A DNA stretch of 64,000 nucleotides from Pseudomonas resinovorans NBRC 106553 (GCF_000412695.1 NC_021499.1:2852001-2916000); one strand, 5' to 3'. Positions 26,811 to 35,473 are shown, counted from the first letter of the stretch. Translations and numbers: made by a program. The notes: generated by a model from the letters alone, not told the origin.

Positions 26811-28523
26811 TCAGAGGTTGGCTTGCAGGTGGTTGGCGGCATGGCAGGCGGCGAGGTAGCCGAAGGTCAGGCCCGGACCCAGGGTGATGCCGGGGCCCGG
26901 GTAGGTGCCGTCCATGATCGAGTTCATGTCGTTGCCGGCGGCGTAGAGGCCGGCGATGGGCTGGCCCTGGCGGTCCAGCACGTTGGCGTTGGCGTCGGTC
27001 ACCAGGCCACGGGCCGAGCCGAGGTCACCGGTGTCGACGCGAATGGCGTACCAGGGTGCGCGGCCCAGCGGTGCCAGGCAGGGATTGGGCTGGTGGTGCG
27101 GGTCGCCCAGGGACTGGTTGTAGCTGGTGGAGCCCTTGCCGAACTGGCGGTCGACGCCGGCGCGGACATCCTCGTTGTACTGCGCCAGGGTCGCGGCCAG
27201 GCCTTGCGCATCGATACCCAGCGCGCCGGCCAGCGCTTGCGGGCTGTCAGCGCGGTGCAGGTAGCCAGCCTTGACCAGGGCGCTGTTGTCCACCGGGTTC
27301 GGCCGCGCCAGGCCCATGCCGTAGCGGCCCATGGCCTCGGCATCGCAGATCAGCCAGCAGGGGGTGTTGCCGTCCCGCTGCATGGCCTGGACGAAGCTGT
27401 GGTAGGAGTTGGCCTCGTTGGTGAAGCGCTGGCCTTGGCGGTTGACCGCGATGATTCCCGGCTTGGCACGGTCAGTCACCAGATGGGGAAAGCGCTCCAG
27501 TTCGCCACCGGGCCGTTGCAGCACCGACACCGGTGCCCAGAAGAAGTTGGCCGCCATGGCTTCACCGGTGGCGGCGTCGACTTCGGCCCCCAGGGCCAGG
27601 CCGGCACCGTCGTTGCTGGCCGGGGACATGGTCCAGTGGGCGCTGCCGGTATCCGGGCGGAAAGACGCGGCCATCTCGCCGGCGGCGAAACCACCCATGG
27701 CGCAGACCACCCCGGCGCGGGCGCGGACCTGCAACGTCTGGCCGTTCTTGCGCACGCGCACGCCGACCACCCGGCCGTTCTCCACCAGCAGCGACTCGGC
27801 GCTGCTCTCCAGCCACAGCTCCACCCCGCGCTCGAAGGCGCTGGTGGCCAGCCGGGCGATCATGGCGTTGCCCACGGTCAGGCGGGTGCCTCGTTCATGG
27901 CCGAGGCGGTCCAGCCCATAGCGGGCCATCAGCTTGATGCAGTGCCAGAGGGAGCGGGGCGAGCGGCGGAAGCTGAGGAAATGCTGGATATCGACGCGGT
28001 TGACCATCATCCCGCCGAACAACAGCATGCCTTCCGGCGGGCGCCGCAGCTGCTTGAAGCGCGTGCCCAGTCGGCGGCCGTCGTACTCCACCATCTCCAG
28101 GGCGCGGCCACGGTCGGTGGCGCCGTCCTCCAGCGGGTAGTAGTCCGGCGAGAAGGGGCGCAGGGCGTAGGCCAGTTCGGTGTGCTGCTCGAGAAAACCC
28201 AGGGCCTCGCGGCCGTGGCGAATGAAGGCGTCCACCAGTTCGGGCTTGTAGCCGGCACCGATGGTCTTCTTCAGGTAGGTGCGGATCGCCTCCACGCTGT
28301 CCTGGATGCCCGCGGCGCGGGCCTGGTCGCTGTCGAAGATCCACACGGCGCCACCGGAGATGGCCGAGGTGCCGCCGAAGTGCGGCGACTTCTCCAGCAT
28401 CAGCACGGAGAGCCCCTTGCAGGCGGCGGTGTTGGCGGCGGCGAAGGCGGCGGCTCCGCTGCCGAGGACGATCAGGTCCCAGCTACCCGCCAGTTGTTCG
28501 GGAGGTTGCACGGCAGTGTTCAT
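26811..28523 (-). CDS. FAD-dependent dehydrogenase, KstD-like (copy 3)
   Basis: A 570-residue flavoprotein. The FAD-binding VLGSGAAAF is at 19-27. It differs from copies 1 and 2 by keeping the KstD-type PDYYP motif (126-130), which contains the tyrosine that matches the catalytic Tyr119 region of KstD1. The C-terminal TYPGPGITLGP gives Tyr541/Gly545. GAGGAG precedes the ATG. It lies 11 bp after the shikimate dehydrogenase homologue at 28535, so that gene, copy 3, NIPSNAP and copy 2 form one operon. No steroid genes are nearby, so a cyclohexanone or cyclohexenone carboxylate is the more likely substrate (inference). Confidence 0.85.
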   Translation of the reverse strand: MNTAVQPPEQLAGSWDLIVLGSGAAAFAAANTAACKGLSVLMLEKSPHFGGTSAISGGAVWIFDSDQARAAGIQDSVEAIRTYLKKTIGAGYKPELVDAFIRHGREALGFLEQHTELAYALRPFSPDYYPLEDGATDRGRALEMVEYDGRRLGTRFKQLRRPPEGMLLFGGMMVNRVDIQHFLSFRRSPRSLWHCIKLMARYGLDRLGHERGTRLTVGNAMIARLATSAFERGVELWLESSAESLLVENGRVVGVRVRKNGQTLQVRARAGVVCAMGGFAAGEMAASFRPDTGSAHWTMSPASNDGAGLALGAEVDAATGEAMAANFFWAPVSVLQRPGGELERFPHLVTDRAKPGIIAVNRQGQRFTNEANSYHSFVQAMQRDGNTPCWLICDAEAMGRYGMGLARPNPVDNSALVKAGYLHRADSPQALAGALGIDAQGLAATLAQYNEDVRAGVDRQFGKGSTSYNQSLGDPHHQPNPCLAPLGRAPWYAIRVDTGDLGSARGLVTDANANVLDRQGQPIAGLYAAGNDMNSIMDGTYPGPGITLGPGLTFGYLAACHAANHLQANL

Positions 28524-28534
28524 GGCGGGACTCC

Positions 28535-29344
28535 TCAGGCGTCCAGGGGCATCACGCCCATGTGGGCGCCGAGGTTGCCCATCTGCGCGCGGGCCATTTC
28601 CGGGCCGGTCTGGATGCGGCAGCCGAGGTTGCGGGCGAGTTCGAGGAACGGCGTCAGCACCGGGCTGGTCACCACGTCGGCCACCAGGGCGGCGGGGGAC
28701 AGGGTTTCCAGCAGCACGCCGGGCAGCGGTGTTTCACCGGTGCCGCCCATGCCCACCGGCGTGGCGTTCACCACCAGGTCAAAGGCCTCGAGGCTTGCGT
28801 AGCGATTGCCGATTTCCAGCTGCGGGAAGGCGGCCTGGAGACGCTCGGCGAGGGCTTGGGCGCGGGGTTGGTCGAGGTCGGCGATCACCAGCTGGCGCAC
28901 ACCACCCTCACAGAGCGAGTAGGCGATGGCCGCGCCGACGCCGCCGGAGCCGATCACCAGCGCGCGGCGTTCGGCCGGCTGGAAACCATGGGCGCGGGCC
29001 GCCTTGAGGAAGCCTTCGCCGTCGACGTTGTCGCCCAGCAGGCGGCCGTCGGCTTCACGGCGGATCACGTTCACCGAACCCAGCGCGGCGGCGCGCTTGC
29101 TGAGGCCGTCGAGCTGGCTGGCCAGCACCTGTTTGTAGGGCACGGTCACCACGCAGCCGCGCAGGTTGTTCCAGCCGCGCAGGGCCTGGATGAAACCGGC
29201 GAGGTTCTGCTCGGCCATGTCCACGGCGATCATCGCCAGGTCCTGGCCGTTCTCGGCGAACCAGGCGTTGAAGTTCTCGGGCGATTTAACCTGGGCGATG
29301 GGGCTGCCGATGATTGCCACCAGCTGGGTCGAACCACGGATCAT
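28535..29344 (-). CDS. shikimate dehydrogenase family protein, probably catabolic and NAD-dependent
   Basis: A 269-residue AroE-like enzyme. Catalytic Lys71 (VTVPYKQ) and Asp108 (GDNVDG) are present. The dinucleotide motif GSGGVG is at 132-137, and an Asp at the end of the next strand (IADLDQ) favours NAD over NADP. The substrate-pocket segment IAQVKSPENFN departs from the SKS-P-H pattern of biosynthetic AroE. It heads an operon with two KstD-like flavoproteins and NIPSNAP, divergent from an IclR gene. It probably oxidises shikimate, quinate or a related acid (inference). AGGAG precedes ATG 29344. Confidence 0.88.
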   Translation of the reverse strand: MIRGSTQLVAIIGSPIAQVKSPENFNAWFAENGQDLAMIAVDMAEQNLAGFIQALRGWNNLRGCVVTVPYKQVLASQLDGLSKRAAALGSVNVIRREADGRLLGDNVDGEGFLKAARAHGFQPAERRALVIGSGGVGAAIAYSLCEGGVRQLVIADLDQPRAQALAERLQAAFPQLEIGNRYASLEAFDLVVNATPVGMGGTGETPLPGVLLETLSPAALVADVVTSPVLTPFLELARNLGCRIQTGPEMARAQMGNLGAHMGVMPLDA

Positions 29345-29430
29345 GTCGATCTCCTGGGTTTGTTGTTGTGCCGGCAGTATTGCCGGCACCCCAGGGGCGG
29401 CCAATGAAGCCGAAGGAGGTTTTGGTTGTT

Positions 29431-29458
29431 TATCGCAGTGGTGATGCGATAATCGCAG
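29431..29458. promoter_or_regulatory. IclR/PcaR-type operator between shikimate dehydrogenase and IclR genes
   Basis: TATCGC (29431-29436) and GCGATA (29446-29451) form an inverted repeat, and ATGCGATAATCGCAG (29444-29458) matches the PcaR-like box at 12 of 15 positions. It lies 29 bp before the IclR start. Confidence 0.5.
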
Positions 29459-29486
29459 TCTTTAGCGAATTTGATCGGGTAGGGCG

Positions 29487-30257
29487 ATGAAAACACCGGT
29501 GATCCACCCCCGCGACCTGATCGCGGGGCTACAGAAGGGCCTGGCCCTGATGCAGCTGTTCAGCGACGAGCACCCGCGCCTCTCGGTGCCCCAGGCGGCC
29601 GCCCTGTCCGGGCAGACCGCCAGCGCCGCGCGGCGCTTCCTTCTGACCCTGGTGCACGAGGGGTTCGCTGAAACCGACGGCCGCCAGTACTGGCTCACCG
29701 CCAAGGCGTTGCGCATCGGCCAGGCCTATGTGGACTCCGCGCAGCTGCCACGGATGCTGCGGCCGATCGTCGAGCAGGTGGCGCGGACGACCCAGGAGCA
29801 TGTGTCGGTGGGCCTGCGCGATGGCGACGACATCGTGCACATCGTGCGCAGCCGCTACAGCCATATCGCCTCGCTGTCGATCCGTCCCGGCTCGCGGATG
29901 CCCATGTACTGCACGGCCAGCGGGCGCATCTGGCTGGCGTCGTTCAGCGAAGAGGAGCTGGAGGCGTACCTGGCGCGGGTACCGCTACGGCGGCTGACGC
30001 CCTTCACCCGCGCGGAGATTCCCGAGTTGCGGGACGAGCTGCGCAAGGTGGCGGCCCAGGGTTATGCGGTGGTGGACCAGGAATACGAGGCGGGGATGTG
30101 CGTGCTGGGCGTGCCCCTGACCAATCGCAAGGGCGAGCTGAAGGCCAGCCTGACGATCACCACCCATGCCTCACGCATGAATGGCGACGAGATGCGCCAG
30201 CGCTACCTGCATGCCCTCTATGAGGCCCAGGCGCTGTTGAAGCCGGTGCTGGATTGA
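29487..30257 (+). CDS. IclR family regulator, PcaR/PcaU/PobR subgroup
   Basis: A 256-residue protein. The winged helix (about 10-70: PRDLIAGLQKGLALMQLF, AALSGQTASAARRFLLTL) and effector domain (MPMYCTASGRIWLASFSEEE) show the PcaR/PobR style rather than the GclR style. It is divergent from the shikimate dehydrogenase operon, with a PcaR-like box close to its own start. It is the best local candidate for the GTTCGATAA-type boxes at 4868, 15291, 21953 and 31836, but a pcaR gene elsewhere in the genome could equally serve them. Confidence 0.9.
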   Translation: MKTPVIHPRDLIAGLQKGLALMQLFSDEHPRLSVPQAAALSGQTASAARRFLLTLVHEGFAETDGRQYWLTAKALRIGQAYVDSAQLPRMLRPIVEQVARTTQEHVSVGLRDGDDIVHIVRSRYSHIASLSIRPGSRMPMYCTASGRIWLASFSEEELEAYLARVPLRRLTPFTRAEIPELRDELRKVAAQGYAVVDQEYEAGMCVLGVPLTNRKGELKASLTITTHASRMNGDEMRQRYLHALYEAQALLKPVLD

Positions 30258-30410
30258 TCGCTCCTACACGGGCGTGTGGCACCTACCTGTAGGAGCGAAT
30301 TCATTCGCGAAGCAGGCCAAAGGCCTGCCGTAGGTTGGTGCAGAGCGTAGCGAAGCCCAACGCTTTCGATGGGTTTCGTACCTCACGGAACGCCGCCCGA
30401 CCCATCCTAC
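30258..30410. repeat. composite extragenic repeats (REP plus GTAGGTTGG element)
   Basis: An inverted CGCTCCTAC arm, then GTAGGAGCGAATTCATTCGC (30289-30308), then a GTAGGTTGG...CCCATCCTAC element (30330-30410). It fills the gap between two convergent units. Confidence 0.7.
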
Positions 30411-30421
30411 GGGAGCGTCAC

Positions 30422-31279
30422 TCACCCATTCATGCTGGTGAAGTGCGCCACCATCCGCTGGGCGTCGGCGCTGCGGCCGCTGAACAGCTCGAAGGCCTTC
30501 ACCGCCTGGAACACGGCCATGGTGCCGCCGTCCAGGGTGCGGCAACCGATGCTGCGGGCATCCCGGAGCAGCTCGGTTTCCAGCGGGAAGTAGATGATCT
30601 CCGCGACCCACAGCTCCGGCCGCAGCAGGTTGGCGGCCACCGGGGTGCCCGGCAGCTTGGCCATGCCGATGGGTGTGGTGTTGACCAGGCCATCGGCCTC
30701 GGCCATCGCGTTGGCCAGGTCGCTGCCCAGCGCCGCGCGACCGGCGCCGAAATGTGCGTTGAGGTTGTCCACCAGGGCCTGGCCACGGACGGCGTCCACT
30801 TCGAACAGGGTCAGTCGCTCGACGCCTTCGGCCAACAGGGCATGGGCCACCGCGGAGCCGGCACCACCGGCGCCCATTTGCACCACCTGGCGGCGCTGCA
30901 CATCGGGCAGGCCACGGCGGAAGCCTTCGGCGAAGCCGAGGCAGTCGGTGTTATGGCCGACGCGCTTGCCGTCCTTCAGCACCACGGTGTTCACCGCGCC
31001 GATACCGGCCGCCTCGGGGGAGAGTTCGTCCAGCAGCGGAATGATCGCCTGCTTGCAGGGGAAGGTGATGTTCAGCCCGGTGTAGCCCATGCGTTCGGCG
31101 GCGCCGAGCAGGTCGGGGAGGGCGCTGCTGTCCAGTCTCAGCTGGTCCAGGTCGATCAGCCGGTACAGGTAGCGCAGGCCCTGGGCGTCGCCTTCGCGCT
31201 CGTGCATGGCGGGGGTGCGCGAGGCCTGGATGCCGGCACCTATCAGGCCGGCGAGAACGGAGGAGGTGTTCTGGGTCAT
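30422..31279 (-). CDS. shikimate/quinate dehydrogenase family protein (second copy)
   Basis: A 285-residue AroE-like enzyme of the type with GIQASRTPAMHEREG near the N-terminus. Catalytic Lys76 and Asp112 (GHNTDC) are present. GAGGAG is at 136-141 and an acidic residue follows the second strand (FEVDAV), so NAD is the likely cofactor. It overlaps or abuts aroQ: I chose ATG 31279, but a TTG at 31288 that overlaps the aroQ stop is also possible. The aroQ pairing matches the P. putida and P. aeruginosa arrangement of a catabolic dehydrogenase with a second dehydroquinase. Confidence 0.88.
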   Translation of the reverse strand: MTQNTSSVLAGLIGAGIQASRTPAMHEREGDAQGLRYLYRLIDLDQLRLDSSALPDLLGAAERMGYTGLNITFPCKQAIIPLLDELSPEAAGIGAVNTVVLKDGKRVGHNTDCLGFAEGFRRGLPDVQRRQVVQMGAGGAGSAVAHALLAEGVERLTLFEVDAVRGQALVDNLNAHFGAGRAALGSDLANAMAEADGLVNTTPIGMAKLPGTPVAANLLRPELWVAEIIYFPLETELLRDARSIGCRTLDGGTMAVFQAVKAFELFSGRSADAQRMVAHFTSMNG

Positions 31280-31284
31280 GGCAG

Positions 31285-31728
31285 TCAAACCTTGGAAAAC
31301 AGCTGGCCGAAGTGTTGCAGCGCCAGGCTGTAGCCTTGGCTGCCGAGCCCGCAGATCACGCCGACGGCGATGGCGGACACGAAGGAGTGGTGACGGAATT
31401 CTTCGCGCTTGTGCACGTTGGAGATGTGCACTTCGATGACCGGCAGATCGGCGGCCACCAGGGCGTCGCGGATCGCCACCGAGGTGTGGGTCCAGGCGGC
31501 GGGGTTGATGACGATGCCGGCGCAGCGTCCGCGTGCCTGGTGGATCCAGTCGATCAACTCGCCTTCATGGTTGGTCTGGCGGAAGTCCACCTCGAAGCCC
31601 AGCCCGGCGGCGGTTTGGCTGCACTGGGCAGCGATGTCGGCGAGGGTTTCATGGCCATAGTTGGCGGGCTCGCGGGTGCCGAGCATGTTCAGGTTCGGGC
31701 CGTTGAGGACCAGGACGGTACGGGTCAT
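31285..31728 (-). CDS. aroQ: type II 3-dehydroquinate dehydratase
   Basis: Interconverts 3-dehydroquinate and 3-dehydroshikimate; here probably in the catabolic direction towards QuiC. It has 147 residues with Arg19 and Tyr24 on the active-site lid ([10 protein letters not shown]), Asn75 (INPAA), His81, His101 (VHISN) and Arg112. GGAGA lies 10 bp before the ATG. It heads the operon with the dehydrogenase. The 17-bp element (31793) and a PcaR-like box (31836) lie upstream. Confidence 0.94.
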   Translation of the reverse strand: MTRTVLVLNGPNLNMLGTREPANYGHETLADIAAQCSQTAAGLGFEVDFRQTNHEGELIDWIHQARGRCAGIVINPAAWTHTSVAIRDALVAADLPVIEVHISNVHKREEFRHHSFVSAIAVGVICGLGSQGYSLALQHFGQLFSKV

Positions 31729-31792
31729 TGCAGCGGTGTCTCCATTGTTGTTCTAGCCCCGGCGACAGCACCGGGACGCAATGGATAGAAAA

Positions 31793-31850
31793 TGTACGAA
31801 CTAGTTAATTACGTCAATTTGCCCCAGGGGGTTCTGTGCGGTTATCGGAC
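31793..31850. promoter_or_regulatory. 17-bp element and PcaR-like box upstream of aroQ
   Basis: TGTACGAACTAGTTAAT (31793-31809) is the reverse complement of the ACTAACTAGTTCGTACA element with one or two changes. GTGCGGTTATCGGAC (31836-31850) is the reverse complement of GTCCGATAACCGCAC. The order relative to aroQ is the same as at quiC. Confidence 0.55.
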
Positions 31851-31947
31851 GTGTAGCTGTTCCGTTTGTCTTCAATGCCACTGGGCGACGCTACACCGCC
31901 GTCTCGACCCATGTGCCATGCTGGTGCCCTTCAAGGAGGAAATGCCC

Positions 31948-32769
31948 GTGTTCGAACCCTATCTGAACCAGTGGCGGCTGCAGCCCGAGGGCGCCCCCAT
32001 CCATACGCCGGGCAGCGATCTGCTGCCGGTGCGCTTCGAAGGTCGGGCGGCGATGCTCAAAGTGGCTCATGACGATGAGGAACGGATCGGCGCCCGGGTG
32101 ATGGCCTGGTGGGCCGGCGACGGCGCCGCCGAGGTGTATCGCCAGGACGAGCAGGCATTGCTGATGGAGCGGGCCACCGGCCCGGGTTCCCTGATGCGCA
32201 TGGCCCTGGACGGGCAGGACGATGAGGCCAGCCGCATCGCCTGCGCCACCATCGCGCGTCTGCATCGGCCCCGGGGCGCGCCGCCGGCGGGGTTGGCCAG
32301 CCTCGAAGACTGGTTTGCGGCGCTGTTCCTGGCGGCCCGCGAGGTCCCGGCGCGCTTTGCCGAATCGGCGGCCATCGCCCGCGGATTGCTGGGCTCCCAG
32401 CGTGACGTGGTGGTGCTCCACGGCGATGTTCATCACGACAACGTGCTGGACTTCGGCCCCCGTGGCTGGCTCGCCATCGATCCCAAGCGGGTCCTGGGCG
32501 ACCGGGGCTACGACTACGCCAACCTCATCTGCAACCCCGAACTGCCCACGGTCACCCGCCCGGAGCGCTTCCATCGGCAGGTCGCGGTGGTGGCCGAGGC
32601 CTCCGGCCTGGGGACGACGCGCCTGCTGCAGTGGGTGGCGGCCTACGCGGGGCTGTCCGCCGCCTGGTTCCTGGAGGACGGCGATGAGACGTACGCCGAC
32701 TCCGACTTCCAGGTCCTGGCACTGGCCCTGGATGCCCTTGCCGGCAACGGCGCGAGGCATTCCGGCTAG
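31948..32769 (+). CDS. aminoglycoside phosphotransferase-like kinase, APH(6)/hydroxyurea phosphotransferase family
   Basis: A 273-residue protein kinase-like fold enzyme with the catalytic HGDVHHDN loop and the metal-binding [17 protein letters not shown] segment typical of streptomycin 6-phosphotransferases. AAGGAGG stands 8 bp before GTG 31948, which fits better than ATG 31942 (2 bp). Chromosomal family members often have no known resistance role, so the natural substrate is uncertain. It overlaps the stop of the convergent chemoreceptor gene by 4 bp. Confidence 0.85.
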   Translation: MFEPYLNQWRLQPEGAPIHTPGSDLLPVRFEGRAAMLKVAHDDEERIGARVMAWWAGDGAAEVYRQDEQALLMERATGPGSLMRMALDGQDDEASRIACATIARLHRPRGAPPAGLASLEDWFAALFLAAREVPARFAESAAIARGLLGSQRDVVVLHGDVHHDNVLDFGPRGWLAIDPKRVLGDRGYDYANLICNPELPTVTRPERFHRQVAVVAEASGLGTTRLLQWVAAYAGLSAAWFLEDGDETYADSDFQVLALALDALAGNGARHSG

Positions 32770-33743
32770 GTGCCTCGGCCGTTCTCCAGCATGTCCTGGA
32801 TTTCCTGGGTAGCGACGCGGGTGCGCCTGGCGAGGTTCTTCACCTCGTCCGCCACCACCGAGAAGCCCCGGCCCACTTCGCCGGCGCGGGCGGCCTCGAT
32901 GGCGGCATTTAGGGCCAGCAGGTTGGTCTGGTCGGCGATGGCCTTGATCACCCCGACTACCTGGGCAATCTGTCCGTAGGTGGCCTGCATGGCGGCCTGC
33001 TCCCGCTGGCGCGCGGCCTCGGCCTGCTTCTCGTCGCTGATGTCGCGCACCGCGCCGGTCACTCGCAGCAGCACGCCGCGTTCGTCCCGCAGGCAGCGGG
33101 CTCGCTCGCGGAACCAGATTTCCCCTCGTGACTTGTGGCGCATGCGGTACTCGGCCACGTAGCTAGCCTCCGGGTCAGGGTCGCGCAGCAGCTCGCGGAA
33201 CTGCCGCATCACCTGCTTGAGGTCCTCGGGGTGGGCGACCTGGTTGTAGCTGTCCCAGCCATCGGGCAGCTCGGTGCGGCTGTAGCCGATCAGCGCGCAG
33301 AAACGCTCGGACCAGTGGATGCTGCTCTGCGGGTGGTCGGCGTCGCCATGGGCCACCAGCAGGTCCCAGGTGCCTTCGGTGAGGGTCTGGCGCGCCAGCT
33401 CCCAGGCGCGCCGTTCCTGGTCCCAGGCGGCGAGGCGCTGCTGTTGTTCGCCGAGTAGCTGCCGGGCTGTGTCCAGCTGAGCCTGTAGCAGGGACTGGCG
33501 GGCGAGGCCATCGTCCAGTTGCCGCTGCAACTGGCCCAGCTCCGCCTCGGTGCAGGGCGGTGGGGGTTCGCGCAGCGTGTCGGTTTGCTGTTGCCAGGCC
33601 AGGCGCAGGCGCTCCAGGGACTGACGCAGGAGCGGGTGCACCGCCAGTTGTCCGCTGGGCTCGATGGCCTGGCCATTGAGCAGGCGCGCTATCCATTCGC
33701 AGAGTTGCGGCGCCAGTCGCGTCGCTTCGTTGTTGAACCACAT
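32766..33743 (-). CDS. soluble PAS-domain chemoreceptor with only the signalling tip
   Basis: A 325-residue cytoplasmic protein: N-terminal helical and Gln-rich coiled coil (about 60-130), one PAS/PAC domain (about 130-245: [30 protein letters not shown]), then a short MCP region containing the tip [20 protein letters not shown] and [14 protein letters not shown]. It stops about 20 residues after the tip, so the returning helix and methylation region are missing. It has no membrane helix. It is last in the ten-gene catabolic run and may steer motility by metabolic state (inference). Confidence 0.85.
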   Translation of the reverse strand: MWFNNEATRLAPQLCEWIARLLNGQAIEPSGQLAVHPLLRQSLERLRLAWQQQTDTLREPPPPCTEAELGQLQRQLDDGLARQSLLQAQLDTARQLLGEQQQRLAAWDQERRAWELARQTLTEGTWDLLVAHGDADHPQSSIHWSERFCALIGYSRTELPDGWDSYNQVAHPEDLKQVMRQFRELLRDPDPEASYVAEYRMRHKSRGEIWFRERARCLRDERGVLLRVTGAVRDISDEKQAEAARQREQAAMQATYGQIAQVVGVIKAIADQTNLLALNAAIEAARAGEVGRGFSVVADEVKNLARRTRVATQEIQDMLENGRGT

Positions 33744-33790
33744 GACAGCTACTCCCGGACGTGCGCCGCCGCACGGCGCACGTCGCCACG

Positions 33791-34522
33791 TCAGAAGGTC
33801 TTGCTGACTCCGGCCACCAGGGTGGCGGAACAGAGGTCGTCGAAGCCCAGGTAGTTGGCGCACTCGGCCCGGGACAAGTCGGTATCGACATAGCTCAGCG
33901 ACCAGTCGAGGCCGAACAGGTTCTTGCCGAGTTTCACTTCCCACTCGTCGTAGCTGTCGCGGGTGGCGCCGCTGGCCGAGATCCACACCGGGTCCTTGTA
34001 GTCCACCCAGCCGTAGCGGGCTTCCAGGCTCACCTCGCCAGGCAAGGTGAAGCCATAGCCGAGGTAGCTGTAGAGCATGCTCTGGTCGCCCATCAGGTCG
34101 TCGGAGTAGTAGCCGCCCAGCTTGGCGCCGTAGGCCTTCAGTTCGGCGAAGTACTCGCTGTAGTTGAGACCGCCTACCTTGGGATAGACGTACTTGTACC
34201 AGGCGACATCCAGGCTCACGTCGTCGGTGGCCTGCCAGTAGTAGCCGACGTAGCCGTCCAGCTCCTGGCGGGTCTTGCTGCCGAGGCCGAAGTCCACGTT
34301 GGAACTCCAGACCCCGGCGTACAGGCCGCTGGAGTGGAGCAGGGTAGCCGAGCCCTGCACCGCCGGGTCGCCCTGGGTCTGGGACAGCCCGCGCATGCGG
34401 TAGTCGCTGAAGACGCCGGCTTCCAGGGCCAGGCTGAAGTCGTCGTTGAGGGTAATGGCCGAGCTGAGGTTGCAGTGGGCCAGCAGGGTGCCGGCCACGG
34501 CCATTTTCAGGGCGTGGTTCAA
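33791..34522 (-). CDS. TorF-type putative outer-membrane porin
   Basis: A 243-residue beta-barrel protein of the TorF/Gcw_chp family, with alternating aromatic strands ([24 protein letters not shown]) and C-terminal VAGVSKTF ending in Phe. The signal peptide ends near residue 22 (NLSSA). The start is TTG 34522, supported by AAGGAG 8 bp upstream; ATG 34504 in frame would cut into the signal peptide. It is in the run downstream of the CDF-like gene and could be the outer-membrane entry route of this pathway (inference). Confidence 0.82.
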   Translation of the reverse strand: MNHALKMAVAGTLLAHCNLSSAITLNDDFSLALEAGVFSDYRMRGLSQTQGDPAVQGSATLLHSSGLYAGVWSSNVDFGLGSKTRQELDGYVGYYWQATDDVSLDVAWYKYVYPKVGGLNYSEYFAELKAYGAKLGGYYSDDLMGDQSMLYSYLGYGFTLPGEVSLEARYGWVDYKDPVWISASGATRDSYDEWEVKLGKNLFGLDWSLSYVDTDLSRAECANYLGFDDLCSATLVAGVSKTF

Positions 34523-34558
34523 GGGACTATCTCCTTTTTTCTTCTTGGGGTGGGTGCT

Positions 34559-35458
34559 TCAGAGCCAGCGGCGATCGCGGGTGAAGGCAATCGCCAGCCA
34601 GCGGTTGGGGCCTTCGCGGCCAATGGCGGCGGCGATCTCCGCGCGTAGGTCGTCCAGTTCGGAAACCTTCCAGCGGTCCATGGCTTCAGGCAGCACGATC
34701 TGGATTTCCACGAACAGCCCCCGGCCGATCTGCGCCACCGAGTGGGAGCTGCATTCGAAGCCGTAGCGCCGGGTCATGCCCGCCATCAGCCCGCTGATTT
34801 CATGCTCCAGCGCCTCGGGGGTGATACGCAGGACCTGCTTCACTGCCTTGATCACCGTGCGCAGCGGGCCGGGGATCAGCAGCAGGGAGAGCAGGGCGAG
34901 GACCGCCGGGTCGATGTAGGGCGTCAGCCATTGCCAGGACGTGTCTTGCAGCAGGTAGCCGACGACGAAGGCGGCCAGCAGGGCGGCGGTGATCAGGGTG
35001 GAGATCAGCCAGCTCTGGATATCGAGCTGGATCAGCTCGGACTTCAGCTTGCGGTTGTGCCGCCTTTGGTAGCCGAGCATCAGCACCGAACAGGCGAGGG
35101 TGAGCAGCGCATAGACCAGCGCCGCATCGAAGGCCAGGGCGTGGCCACCACGCAGCAGGCCGCCGATGGAGTTGATCAGCGCATAGACGCAGAGCAGCAC
35201 CAGCACGCTGCCGTTGAGCGCCAGTACCAGCGGCTCGAAGTGCCAGTAGCCTTGCTGGAAGCGCCTTCCCGGCTGCTTCACCAGCAGCCGCGAGACCAGC
35301 AGCGCGAGCAGCGCCATGCAGGAGTCGATGGCGTTGAACAGGCCATCGAAGACGATGGACTGCGAGCCCGACCAGAGGCCGAAGGCGATGCCTCCACAGG
35401 CCACCAGGGCGGTGGCCAGGATCGACAGCTTGAGGATGCGTTGTTCGATCCCGGCCAT
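34559..35458 (-). CDS. CDF-like (cation diffusion facilitator) membrane protein
   Basis: A 299-residue protein with six predicted membrane helices and a C-terminal cytoplasmic domain, the CDF layout. The usual metal-binding residues in helices 2 and 5 look altered: helix 2 reads FDGLFNAID where HxxxD would be expected, and helix 5 reads LDIQSWLIS. Metal export is therefore doubtful. It starts 15 bp after the reductase stop, inside the Rieske operon, with AAAGGAGG before ATG. It may be a structural transporter adapted to another ion or may be inactive for metals. Confidence 0.8.
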   Translation of the reverse strand: MAGIEQRILKLSILATALVACGGIAFGLWSGSQSIVFDGLFNAIDSCMALLALLVSRLLVKQPGRRFQQGYWHFEPLVLALNGSVLVLLCVYALINSIGGLLRGGHALAFDAALVYALLTLACSVLMLGYQRRHNRKLKSELIQLDIQSWLISTLITAALLAAFVVGYLLQDTSWQWLTPYIDPAVLALLSLLLIPGPLRTVIKAVKQVLRITPEALEHEISGLMAGMTRRYGFECSSHSVAQIGRGLFVEIQIVLPEAMDRWKVSELDDLRAEIAAAIGREGPNRWLAIAFTRDRRWL

Positions 35459-35473
35459 CCCGAGATGCCTCCT

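Noticed and set aside
11642..28523. A steroid degradation locus based on KstD-like genes
   Set aside because: No other steroid genes (KshAB, HsaC, side-chain genes) are present, and the context is quinate/shikimate.
31948..32769. Acquired streptomycin resistance gene
   Set aside because: No mobile element or partner strA gene nearby and base composition like its neighbours; it is more likely a chromosomal family member.
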